NCBI RefSeq assembly: GCF_020085105.1
Contig: NC_058061.1
Location: forward strand, 3,570,284 to 3,634,283
Origin: Siniperca chuatsi
Lineage: Eukaryota; Chordata; Actinopteri; Centrarchiformes; Sinipercidae
DNA: 64,000 nucleotides
Direction of reading: 5' to 3'
Shown here: in pieces, positions 12,336 through 25,800 of the stretch
How positions within the stretch are numbered: the stretch's first letter is position 1
Layout: every line of letters begins with the position of its first letter
The notes under the pieces: model-generated
Database searches by the model: none
What the model was told of the DNA's origin: nothing
Seen by the model: only the letters and a program-made list of their open reading frames with translations
Made by a program: the position numbers and the translations under genes

Positions 12336-15300
12336 GGAGTGCAGAATTATTAGGCAAATGAGTATTTTGACCACATCATCCTCGTTATGCATGTTGTCTT
12401 ACTCCAAGCTGTATAGGCTGGAAAGCCTACTACCAATTAAGCATATTAGGTGATGTGCATCTCTGTAATGAGAAGGGGTGTGGTCTAATGACATCAACAC
12501 CCTATATCAGGTGTGCATAATTATTAGGCAACTTCCTTTCCTTTGGCAAAATGGGTCAAAAGAAGGACTTGACAGGCTCAGAAAAGTCAAAAATAGTGAG
12601 ATATATTGCAGAGGGATGCAGCAGTCTTAAAATAGCCAAGCTTCTGAAGCGTGATCATCGAACAATCAAGCGTTTCATTCAAAATAGTCAACAGGGTCGC
12701 AAGAAGCATGTGGAAAAACCAAGGCGCAAAATAACTGCCCGTGAACTGAGAAAAGTCAAGCGTGCAGCTGCCAAGATGCCACTTGCCACCAGTTTGGCCA
12801 TATTTCAGAGCTGCAACATCACTGGAGTGCCCAGAAGCACAAGGTGTGCAATACTCAGAGACATGGCCAAGGTAAGAAAGGCAGAAAGTCGACCACCACT
12901 GAACAAGACACACAAGCTGAAACGTCAAGACTGGGCCAAGAAATATCTCAAGACTGATTTTTCTAAGGTTTTATGGACTGATGAAATGAGAGTGAGTCTT
13001 GATGGGCCAGATGGATGGGCCCGTGGCTGGATTGGTAAAGGGCAGAGAGCTCCAGTCTGACTCAGACGCCAGCAAGGTGGAGGTGGAGTACTGGTTTGGG
13101 CTGGTATCATCAAAGATGAGCTTGTGGGGCCTTTTCGGGTTGAGGATGGAGTCAAGCTCAACTCCCAGTCCTACTGCCAGTTTCTGGAAGACACCTTCTT
13201 CAAGCAGTGGTACAGGAAGAAGTCTGCATCCTTCAAGAAAAACATGATTTTCATGCAGGACAATGCTCCATCACACGCGTCCCAAGTACTCCACAGCGTG
13301 GCTGGCAAGAAAGGGTATAAAAAGAAGAAAATCTAATGATATGGCCTCCTTGTTCACCTGATCTGAACCCCATTGAGAACCTGTGGTCCATCATCAAATG
13401 TGCGATTTACAAGGAGGGAAAACAGTACACCTCTCTGAACAGTGTCTGGGAGGCTGTGGTTGCTGCTGCACGCAATGTTGATGGTGAACAGATCAAAACA
13501 CTGACAGAATCCATGGATGGCAGGCTTTTGAGTGTCCTTGCAAAGAAAGGTGGCTATATTGGTCACTGATTTGTTTTTGTTTGGTTTTTGAATGTCAGAA
13601 ATGTATATTTGTGAATGTTGAGATGTTATATTGGTTTCACTGGTAAAAATAAATAATTGAAATGGGTATAAATTTGTTTTTTGTTAAGTTGCCTAATAAT
13701 TATGCACAGTAATAGTCACCTGCACACACAGATATCCCCCTAAAATAGCTAAAACTAAAAACTACTTCCAAAAATATTCAGCTTTGATATTAATAAGTTT
13801 TTTGTGTTCATTGAGAACATGGTTGTTGTTCAATAATAAAATTAATCCTCAAGAATACAACTTGCCTAATAATTCTGCACTCCCTGTATATATACACACA
13901 CACACATCTGGTAGAGGACCCGAGCTTGAAGGATGAGACAACCCGCGGAGGGTGAAGAACGAAGTTTTTTAATATATATATTGTATATATTATGTAAATA
14001 TAATAACTCATGTATATTAAGTTGAGATAAGAAAATTCAAATATATAAAACTGAAGCTTTTAAAATCCTTTAAAAAAAATCTAAACACATAAAATAAATG
14101 AAGTAGTGTGTGGTGAGGGCCAGCCTGTATTATGAACATTAAATCAATTTCTTTTTAATACATAGGCTGTCACCACTTCATCCTGTGTCTTAATGTATTC
14201 ATTTATCCTTAATTTATCCATACTTTTTTGGCATTTTCTTGTCACTCTCCAGCCAGCATATACATTGATATATCTGTGATAAGCTAAAATCGACCAATAA
14301 TATCGGCCCGGCCGATTTGTAAACAAAGTTCCAGGTTAGACAAACTTAAGTGGAAGAGAAAAACGAAGGTTTTCCTGTGCCATGAGGGATTATTACTGAC
14401 ATTTAACATTTGGTTTACCGCCAAATAAAGTGGATTAGATTAGCTCTGCAACTAATGATTGTTTTCATTATCGACTAATCTGCCAATTATTTTCTCGATT
14501 AAAAGATTAATCATATAAAACTAACAGAAAACCAAAAGACATTCAGTTTATAATTTAGGACAAGGGAAACATTAGTGAAGCCTGAACAATCAAGTGTTTG
14601 ACAACAATTAACTGATTATCAAAATAGTTGCTGATTACTTTTTCTGTCAATCAATTACTATCGACCAATTGTTTCAGCTCTAGTTTAGATCATCTGGATA
14701 TACTGTCTGATCATCTGACTGCTTGTGTTTCTTGCCCCTCTTAATATAACTGACAGAAATGATGGCCAAAACGACGAAATAAGACACAAGTTGTAATAAC
14801 AGGGTTCAAACACATTTTGCCCAATGGATTTCCATGACTTTAAACCAATTTTCATGACCGAACATTCAGCGACTTTGCGTGGTCTTTACAAAACCACAGC
14901 ATACAGTATATCCAGCGTAGCCGGCAACATAGCATGGAAGTGTTACTGTGGCACTACTACACCTGTGATCATCATACCTGAGCGATGGGTTTGTCTGCTC
15001 TAGCATGTTATGTTTAAAACTGATATTCATCGAACCGTGTTGAAATATTTCTGAAAATATTTGACATTACTTTCCCAAAACCTTTCAGGATTTCACGTTT
15101 TTTTCCAAGACTTTGCAACAACATTCCATGACTTTTCCAGGTTTTTCATGCCCGTACGAACCGTGTAATAAACAGGATCCACCAGCCCCGACCCTCATCT
15201 AACAGACCTCTGCGAGCTGCATGATTACTTCCTCTATCACTCTTTATCGCTCACCCTCTTTTCTCCCTACCAGCTCTGCAGCCATGCCTGACTCTCCTCC

Positions 15301-15454
15301 CTCCATCTCCTTCCCCCTCATCCATCCCTCGTCCTCACCCTCCAGGCTTGTCCCTCCTCCCGCTCTGCCCTCTGGGCCTCCGTTGGGTTCTGGATGACCC
15401 GTCCGCCGGCCTTCCCTGAGAAGTCCATGGCCACCAGGCTCGCCTCCGACTTTG

Positions 15455-15493
<39 letters not shown>

Positions 15494-16795
15494 AAACAAA
15501 CAGCATGTATAACAGCATAAATGTGAGGTGACACCACAAAATGATTTCTACATTGCATCATGTGCCATGTCTGATGATCTCACTTTGCCATCTGTGAGTT
15601 TGGTTCCTTCCAGGTTTCGTGGTGCCGACTTGGATAATTGGTAGTTACACTGAAGCTGCTTCCCATACTGACAACACACACACACACAAAATAAATTATT
15701 CATTGATTTTACCGTCTATACTTGGACGATATTCTGTTTACAGAATTTTAAATGACGCAAACAGCTCCCAAATACTGATTAGTAATAGTTAGCAAAATGG
15801 TTTTACAGTGTGTTAGAAAGAAAGAAGAGGATTATTTTATTAACCTTGAACAATCTGAAAGCGGAGGTCCAACACGTTCGTGTCTGTTCGTTCTCAGCAC
15901 ACAGGATCTTCAGGTCCTGAGCACGGACGGGATTTCTGGAAGGCTGTGCAAATACAAAATGCAAAGTGACAAGGTGACCATAGCTTGTCTTTGAGTTGCA
16001 GTTGTAACGTCAGCATTAATATTAAATGGTTAGTTCATCTCAACGTCGAATTTTCGAACAGTTAACTCAAAATTAAAGGATAAGCTGATATTCTATATTC
16101 TTATTGTCAACAAATCCCATGAAAAGACGAAAACCAACAATGTGGCCGTCCGTCTCTTAATAATTCCTGGTGAAGGTGTGAATCTTTAAAAAAACAGCTC
16201 ACAAATATATACTTTCATTTTTTATTTATTTTTTTTACGGCCCAGTAATTTCCTAAAACAGCTGATCACTGTAGTTTTTGCAGCTTTAACATCGGTCACA
16301 ATTTTTTGAAGGTGCATGGTGAAGTGTCTACACTAGGTTTATAGATTTTATGGCCAACAATGAATATTTTTCAGCAAAAAAAAAAAAAGACAAAAACACA
16401 CATTCTCCAGTTTTATGTGAAGGAATCATGCCGTCTTTTTGTCTATGTTCGATAACTCTTACTTGCATACAAAACATTGCATCTCACTTTTTACCTTTGC
16501 TTATCCTGTTGTGACTATAAACAAGTATCAGGTGTTGAGTGTGAATGATTTTCTGAGTCCAGAGGAACTTTCCAGACAGATTTTCTATTGTAACTATTGT
16601 GACTATACAACAAATTACTGGTGTGTATGTATGATATTACTGTATGTTCCCCCCAAGTTATAGAAAGTCTGAGTTCCTCAATCACTGTCAGTGGTGCAGA
16701 AGCTGGAGTCACCTCGAAAGTATTAAAGCTCACGGTGAACAGTATTGACTCAATAATCCACAATCACAAGAATGACATGAATGCTTAATGGGGGA

Positions 16796-16837
<42 letters not shown>

Positions 16838-19800
16838 CTCTAACTATTCCCAACACAATGTTCTGTCTGGTTTGAGGACATTTTTCTGCCTCGTCCCGCG
16901 TCGGTGAAGCCTGGAGGAAGTTTATACCTTGAAACAGAAGGTGAAGTCTGCAGGTGCGCCGTACAGTTTACGGCTGTTCACCACAGTGTACACGTTCAAA
17001 TCTTCCAGATCAGCCACATACTGCAGGTGCCGAGGCTCCTGGTCCCCCAAAACACACACACACACACACACAAAAAGATTTGTCAAATACATGTTTAAAG
17101 AACACAGTGTGAAAAAGTTTCATTTATCCATTTCAAGTCTTGCTGGTCTCTTGTCTGGTTCTGTTTTATAATGTAGATGCTGTGAAGTTCTTTGAGACTG
17201 TAACTGAGACCAAAAGCTGTACGTAAGTAAGTTTGACTTGACCTGCTGACCTTGGAGGAGCCTTTGGTGGAGCAGTAGAGTCCAGAGCGACGGAGGAAAA
17301 AGTAGACCTTCTTCCAGGCCTTACGACTGGGTTCTTTTACCTGCAGGAAACCCTGGATCTCTGGACAGGTCCCGGACTTCAGCAGGTTCTGAGGAACACA
17401 CAGGGCTCGTTATTTTAGCTCGTTTAATTAAAATTTTAAACTTGCTTAAAATTTAAAACTTGTATATGGACTGTGGGAAATAATCAGCAGCTCATTTGCA
17501 TTTTGTCCTAATTTTTCTCTTCATTTTCTGAGTTGTGATCATCACAAGAGGACCTTGTTTGTTGTAAGTTACACTTAAACCGAATTTTTCAGCTAATTTT
17601 GTATGTGTGGGGACATAAAATTGGCATAAAAAACTGTTTCAACAGTTTATCAGAAAATGTATTGCTAATAATTTTGGTTATTGTTTCATTTATCAAAACA
17701 GAAATGCCAAACATTTTCTGTTCCCAGCTTATTAAATGTGAGTATGTGCTACTTTTCTCTGTTTTTTATCTTTGTGAAGCGAATATCTTTGGGTTTTGGA
17801 TTGTTGGTCGGACAAAACGAGACATTAACGGACGTCACATTTGGCTCTGGGAACTTGTGATGAGCATTTTTCACACTTGTCTTATAGATTAAACGATTCA
17901 TCAAAAAATAATGTTCCAGGTAGGATTCAGTGAGAATCAGATAAAACTGAATACATACTCTGCTGTTATTATACATGTTACTGTTATCTTGACTTCAGTT
18001 TATCAAAACCTTCATATTTAAGTGAAAATATAAATGGGAATCTACAGAACACCTTTGCATTTTCGCCCTTCGTGTCGGTCGGTTACTTTGAATAAATATA
18101 ATCAGAGAACCCAGGCTTACTGATGACTTCCTGTGTTGCTCGTATGTTCATGAATCAGTGTGATTGAGCTCCTGATTTCAGCCGGTTTACCTGAATGAGC
18201 TCTGATGATGTCATCCCCTTGCTGACATCAGCGCTGTCGGAGATCATGCACTCTGGGAAGAAGAGCTGAGAGAGGAAGGAGAAGGTTGTCATTAAAATCC
18301 TCTGAAGAAAAAAACGCTCATTTACAAGACAAAGAAGCTGCTGCAGTCTGCGCTGCTTTCACTTCATCCTCCAGCTGATGAGGATTCAGCTTTGGACCAT
18401 AATTATCTTGAATATGCAGATGAAGTACACCTTGCAGAAATCACGCTCCTTTGTTTACGATGTATTAGAGGCAACATAATAACTTGATTGTTCAGACAAA
18501 GCCTTCAGTAAATAATCCGTCATGCAAAGTTAGCCACGTGTGCACAAAACCAGGCTATTAAATGTCCAAAATAGTTTGTAAAAAGGCCCACTGCAACTTT
18601 GTGATGTCTTAAAATGTCTTGTAATCACCAACAGTCCAGTTTACAATAATATAAAACAGGGAAAAGCAACAAATCCTTTTATTTAAGAGGCTGGAAAAAG
18701 AGATTGTTTCAGATTTTTTAGGCTTTTTTTGCGTGAAAAATGATTGAAACGGTTGATCGATTATTCAATTTATTTTTTTGCAGCTCTGCAGTAATTTGTA
18801 CACTCACACCCATTTTTATGTGCAAACAAAGACACCAGCAGCATCTCTGTCTCCCTCTGAGTACATTTTAAAGTCGGACACCGATGATTACTCGATAAAA
18901 TGACGAAAATAATCGTTAGTTGAAGACCTAAATGACTTTTTGTAACCTGTTTGCACGAGGCAATTGTATGCCTTGCACATGGTGGAAGTGGAAGAATAAT
19001 TTTACGAGTATAATGTAGAAAATCCATGATCAAATTCACTTTTGTGCCTTCTGGAGGCAGTGTGGGCTGTACTTTACAGAGACACCAGTGGGAGGCTCAC
19101 CAAAAAACAGTCTTCAATGTGAACTGTCACCTTTGTTTAACAGCCCAGGCGACAGACCTGATCTGATGTAATGAAATACCTGAGGCATTAAGTAAACGTG
19201 TCTGCACTAGCACGCAAGCTGCCAATCATTCATGACGTCAGGCCTTGTCAACGTCTACTGTACCAACACGTTCAATAAAAAGCAGGAAAATCCTCCCTTT
19301 TCCTGCTTGAGGTGTTCTGTTATGTAAAAAGTTGCTTGTCTTCTCATGTTATTTGCAGAGTTTGTATTGTTAAAGGTTGATGAGCTTTAACACACTGCAG
19401 GCTGCGTACCATTGGTTTCCTGAAGAACTCGTACTTGGCGTAGTTTTTGCAGAAAATGAGCCTCGTGTCACCTTTAAGAGACCAGGTCGCCTGAACCTCC
19501 AGCACAACCTCGTGGTCCTCCAGACATCTCTCTGAGGAGACAGCAGAACATGTGTGTGAAATTTCAGCGTTTTATAAGCCATTTTATACTATTTAGGTTA
19601 CATTTCTGTTCATTTTAAAGCACAGTCTTACCCAGGCCCAGGGTGGGATGGAGCTCAAGGAGAGCCCAGTTTTCCTGATCGCTGCAGTGAGCCGTCTGGA
19701 CCAACATGTGACACACCTCTCTGGCTGTAGCTCCTGGAGAAACCCACACCGACCTGCTGTGGCTGTCCTCTCCATACACCTTTATCAACTGATGGAGGTA

Positions 19801-22800
19801 CGACAGTAGTAGAAGAAATATTCAGATCCTTTACTCAAGTAAAAGTAGCAATACCACAATGTAAAAATAAAAAGTGCAAAGTACAAGCCCTGCATTTAAA
19901 TGTCATAACCCCTAAGATTTTCATGAAATTAAAAACCCATTTGTGACACAATTTATGGTCTTTATGGTATTTTTTATTATAAGCTATTCCCACACGGGAT
20001 TCAAGTTGCCTTCACTTGCACAAGGTTTTCACAGGAAACAATGCAGCATGTAATCCAGCCACTCTTTACAACATATTAAGTTACAGCCAATGCAAACCCA
20101 ACATTTCTTACTGCTGCTGCTTCACATTAAAAACAAACTGCAAAAGACTGGGTGGCTTTTATTGTGAAGAAGCCAAAGGAAACGCAATGTATTTGTCACT
20201 GACTGCGATTGTTCATCAAAAATGCATCTAATAAATCAAGACATCTGTCTTCTTCAGCATTTTTCTGACAGCGCATCAGTTTTAAATATTGCAGGGAGTA
20301 ATGGAACAAGATGGAGCAGCCACAGTGAGCTGTTAGATGAAGAGATGTAGGTGACACACCTCCAACTCCTCAGCAAGGTAAACTACTTCACTGTGCCCTG
20401 CTGGTGTGTGGAAAACTACTCGCACTGTGCGCAGCATGAAATCAGATCGCAGTTGCTCATGAGTCGATGAAAAAAGGCAGATTATTGAGTGACTATTAAC
20501 TGATACAGCGGCTACTCTTAAGGATTACAACTCTGGGTAAAAAGTACAGCAAAGTTTACTTGAATTGGCCTAAAAAAAGTTGGACAAAATCGGTTTAATA
20601 ACTGAATACACAACATACTCAAACTCATACTTCAAAAACTATTTCTGGCTTTGCATCAACAATGCCAAAACTAGTTGCACGCAAGACAAGAAACCAAAAT
20701 GTGAAGCCAAGAATATGTCAACTGTGCTGCAAAGGCAGACACAGTCATTCTGTATTTAACAGGCCTTGACACCGTCTGTGTCTTAACTTTCTGTCTTGAG
20801 GTGAACTGAAATTAGTGTGTTTACATCCCAGGTTTCATATCTTATTCTGCAAGAAATCTTTAAAATACAGAGCACATCTACTCCTATCTTTCTACTTCTC
20901 CTATCTGTTTTAGGAAAAGATCAGATTGGAGAAGCAGCCGTGCGTGTGGACCGCCTGTGTCCCTGATGCTGCCGAGGTGAACTGGGTGCAGGTTATTCAA
21001 GGGTCAGGATGTTTCTCAGAGCGTGCTGCTGTCTGACACAGCGTCTGGATCCAGCAGAATGCTCCAAACCAAAAGAAAACAAACCTGCCCGACCAGAAAC
21101 CTGCGGCTGTCAATCAGCAAGTCCTGACTGGTTGGGCGAGTGTCGGCTTCAGTCAGGACAAATAACGGCTAAGTATCAACCAGGGAGGCTTAGGTGGGAG
21201 GAACATTCTTTCAGTGGAAACCACGCAGTTCAATATCCGGTCCAGGGGAGGTGGAGGAAAATATGTTTCTCTGTACTCGGGACAAATTCAGTTTCTGTTG
21301 CGTGACAACAGTGGAGATAGCAGAGAGCAGATATTCAAAAACATTCAATACTAGCGTTTCATTCTGTGCATGCAGTCTGAAATGCAGAGGTGCTGATTTT
21401 ATGGCGTAAACTGTATTTAATCTGCTAGTTCACAATTTTCGATTCTTTTCAACGGCTCTTTGGTATGAACGAAAGGCACCGAGTCGTACTTGGTGAGTTC
21501 TTTTTATCATTGTGCCCAAATTTCACTGCCTGCCCTAAATCCATTCCCCTTTACGTGAACAGTGTGATGTTACCACTTTAGTCACCAACTGTCTGCGACT
21601 CACATAGTGGGTCCACTTGATTACTATCCCGGCGTACGCCGGTGTCGCATCAGGTGGGCGGAGATAAAAAGATTTCTAATACTAAGTGTTGCATGAATTG
21701 CATTCAAGACAAGGCAACTTTATTTACATAACACATTTCATACAGAGGGTGAATTCAAAGTAGTAAATTCACTGACAAAGCGGAGGGATATGGCGTCACC
21801 TTGGGTAATGTTTACAGTGCAGATCATTGACTTTCGGTCTGGCAATACGAGAAATTTAGTCCATGTCCACACATGTGAAATGAAATTATATTGGTGGGAT
21901 GTCTGAGTCTGAGTAACCCCCAACCATAAAACAAAAGAAAGAAAAAAGAACGATAAGCTGTTCTTTTGAACGGCTCTGGGAAAGGAACGGCCGTAACTCC
22001 CATCGCTAGCTGCTAAAACAGCCTCCACTCTTCTGGCTTCAGGCTTTCCACCAGATGCTGGAACCTGGCCGCAGGGATTTCACTGTTTAATCAATTAGTC
22101 GACTGACAGAAAATTTATTGGAAACTATTTTGATAACTGATTACTCATTTGTGTCATTTTTCAAGCAAAAAAAATCAAACATTTGTTTCTCAAATTCTCA
22201 GAATTCTTTGCTTTTCGTTGTCTATATGATGATAAACTGAATCTCTTTGGGTCTTGGACTCTTGGTCGAATAAAACAGGCTATTGAAATAGATCACCTCG
22301 GCCTGTGGGACATTTTAAACATTTTTTAAGCATTTTTCACCATTTCCTGACATCTTATAGACAACACGATTAATCGATAAAGAAAATAATTGTTTGTTGC
22401 AGCTTGTTTGGTCACTTTCAATCACATCTGATCAAATCACACCCACACAGTCCTGACAAAGCAGAGTTTGTGAGAGTTAAATGTTTTTTTTTTATTTTTT
22501 TACTTTGATTGTTTCTTATTTAGTCATTAATATTTAATGTTATAGAGAAATACTACTTACTTTAATACTATCAGTGAAGTTTCCAGGGGCTTAAAGATTT
22601 CCCTTCTTTGGAACTAAGGAGCCCAAAGCATGAAAACAGCCTAAAGTATAGAAAAGTATAGAAAAGTATGTGGACATACGATTGGCCATGCATTATAAGA
22701 ACACAGTCATTTTAAAGCTAACTACAGTGTGTGTAGGATTTGACAAATATTTCAGACTTTAGCAACTCCTAGTGGTAAAAACGCACCGTGGCTGAAAGCA

Positions 22801-25800
22801 ATACAGCCATTTATCCCAGGGTGCGTGACAGGGTTGTCCACATACTTTTGGCCATATAGGCTGTTACACTGTATAGCTTAAGTTTTAATTTCATAAAACA
22901 AACAAAGCAGCCACTAGAAACATGACCAAAGACATTGCTAAGAAAAAAACTGATTCGCGGTTTGAGAAATACTGAAAACCACTAACACAAACCAGCAAAA
23001 TTAAAACAAACCGCCCAAAAACAATCAGCTGTAGGACTACACAAAGGGCCTGTTCGTTTCCATCGCTGCGTATGAAACGCCCGGGGCGAGTGTGGCACGG
23101 CGACATGTTGCTGTAATTACAGACACGTTTATTCTGCCAGTGTTTGTGAGTCAAAATAAGGCAGCGCAGTCATGGCAACACAGCTTTCCCGTCAGTCACA
23201 ATCATAACCAACCTTTACCTGCCCTGTTGGCAAACAAGTTAAGACACATTTAAAGGATCCACTTGGTGACGCCACCTGTCAGACCGTGCAGATCAGACAG
23301 GTGTGATGGGATTAACACAGCTGATGTGATTTGTACAAACAAAGGACAAGGCTGGTGTTATTCTATATTTTTCTTACTGTCAATAAATTCCATGAAAAGA
23401 CGAGAACCAACAACGTGTTAGTCCGTCTACCGAAGACGTAAATCTTTATAAACAGCTCACAAATATAAAGTTTCATTCTTTTTAAAGACTTAAATTTCCT
23501 ACGAACAGCTGCTCACTGTAGTTTTTTTTTAAATGTTACTCAAAGAGGAGGAAATACTGCATTTGCTAGGGACTATTTTCAGCGGCGGATGAATACACAT
23601 TAATACACAGACAATACTTAATTTGTCTGGTTTCGGTCTTTCACTTGGATTTGTTGACAGTAAGAAAATACAGAATATTGCCAGATTTATCCTTTACATA
23701 TATACACTAATATAATACATTTTATTTGTATAGCACTTTCCTTAACAAGGTTACAAAGTGCTACAAGTACAGAAATAAAACAGCAGATAAACAACAATAT
23801 AATACAATATAATCTCAATAAGCTACACTTAACTCAACAGTACATGCACCACTGCTTATTACTTATATTATTACATTGTATTATTATACTGTATTATCAT
23901 CATCAACCGGTAAACCCACTTGGTACTTCAAACTTATTTTATCTTATACTGGTACTTAATTTATTTTCTGACCTGTTTTTATAGTGTTTTATAGTGTATT
24001 GGATTATATTTTTTGCCCGTACTTTCTCCTGTGTGCACTGTAAAATTGAAAAATGGCAAGAGTGAGAAGATCAAATCCAGCAATGTATTAAATATTCATA
24101 AATGCTTTCCTATAAAGAAAAGTTTTAAGAAGGGATTTAAAAGACGCTAATGATGTAGCCTGTCTGATCTCAGTAGGCAGAGTGTTCCACCGTCTCGGGG
24201 CTCGAACAGCAAAGACCCGGTCACCTTTGGTCACAAGCCTGGATCTAGGAACAACCAGCAGAGCTGCATCCGCTGATCTCAGAGATCGCCCAGGCACATA
24301 GGGAGTCAATAAGTCCTTTATATAATGCGGACCCAAATTTTAATCTAAAATGAGGCTTGATTTCTGAGCTCTGACCATTTTATTTAATCTTTCACGGGTA
24401 CTGAAGCAGGCAAATCAAGCGGGTAATACACTGACACCTGTTCAGGGCCTCCAAATCACTCTAATTAATAATTTGTTAAATGGTCTGTAATGTGAAAATT
24501 TAACTAAAATGGTCAAATGAAAGGGATCACAATGGCGGTGACCTTTGACTTGACACTGACAGGAAGTAAGGTCAGTTAGGTTTACAGAAGAAACAAAGTA
24601 TTCAAACCAAAGAACAAAAAACATAGTAAGCAGACACCCAGAGTCTGCAGTCTGTATATTTATCGAACCATTTCAGATGCTACAGACCTCTAAAAAGCAG
24701 CTGCTTACTAACAAGGCTTTGAACTTACATGTTTGTCACTTGACTGTGGTGGAAGTGAACTAATGAGCACTGGAGACTTCGAGGGGCTGCACAGCTCTGG
24801 AAAGGGGTTGGGTATGGATGGGACAGAGGAAGAGAACGACTCTACGTCTTTCTCCCTGGAAGAAGTTATTGAAACAAACACAAAAAGTACACAACAAGGT
24901 CAGAACCGGGCCAAAATCATTTAAGAAGAAACTGACAAATTATCTTATCATACAATCAGTTTGCAATTACATGCCATTTAAGCATAAGGTGATATTCTGG
25001 TGATATTTTATATTTTTCCCACGAAAAGACCCAAACCAACACTGAATGTATCTACTAACAGGTATCGTGTGTGTATCACAGCCTGATGTATCTTCTTCCT
25101 CTGTGCCGCAGAGCTCCATTGTTGTCCATAAACTATTAAAACACATCAGCGAGTCACACTGTTGCGCTGGGTGACGTGTTCCTTCATCACCATGAACACA
25201 CACACTGTAGTTTATTCTGCCTCAGTCCCACACACACCGTCCTGCTGCCCCAAACACTCACTACAGCACCACATGTGGATTCATCCGCCGCTGGAAATAG
25301 TCCCCAACAAATGCACCATTTCCTCCTGTTTGAGTAATGTTTGACAAAAACTACAATGAGCAGCTGTTTTAGGAAATTACTGAGCCTTTTTAAACATGAA
25401 ACTTTATATTTGTGAGCCGTTTTTAAAGCTTTCACAACAACTAAAAATCGCACATTTGAAATATGGTCTTGTATATGGTTGTTATGGCTAACATGTTAGC
25501 AAAATATTGCCTATTTACACATTCAGCATGAATTTAGAGTTGTGTTTCTGGTGACCTAGCGAACGTAAGTCCAGTATTCTCTCTCTTGTAGCTCTGTGTT
25601 TGGTCTCCACCAGCTCCTGAGGGAAACATCTGGCTCTTTAGCTGCTAAATGCTCCGCTATGTTCACTGACATTGCACATAGTCATGTGATCCACTGTTCA
25701 TATAAAAATATAGATTATTGCAGCTTTAAAGATTTATGTCTTCAGTGGGAACCAATGGGCTTGGAGCTGAGAGCCACAGACAGGAAGTCAGGAAGTATTG

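Noticed and set aside
21629-21642. 14-bp palindrome CCGGCGTACGCCGG as an operator-like site
   Set aside because: Short palindromes occur by chance and inside hAT-like remnants; no factor or gene context supports a function.
24088-24336. Possible host gene with PGRSLRS motif
   Set aside because: It is the C-terminal domain of an L2-type LINE, with a LINE tail following and a second copy at 41598-41876.
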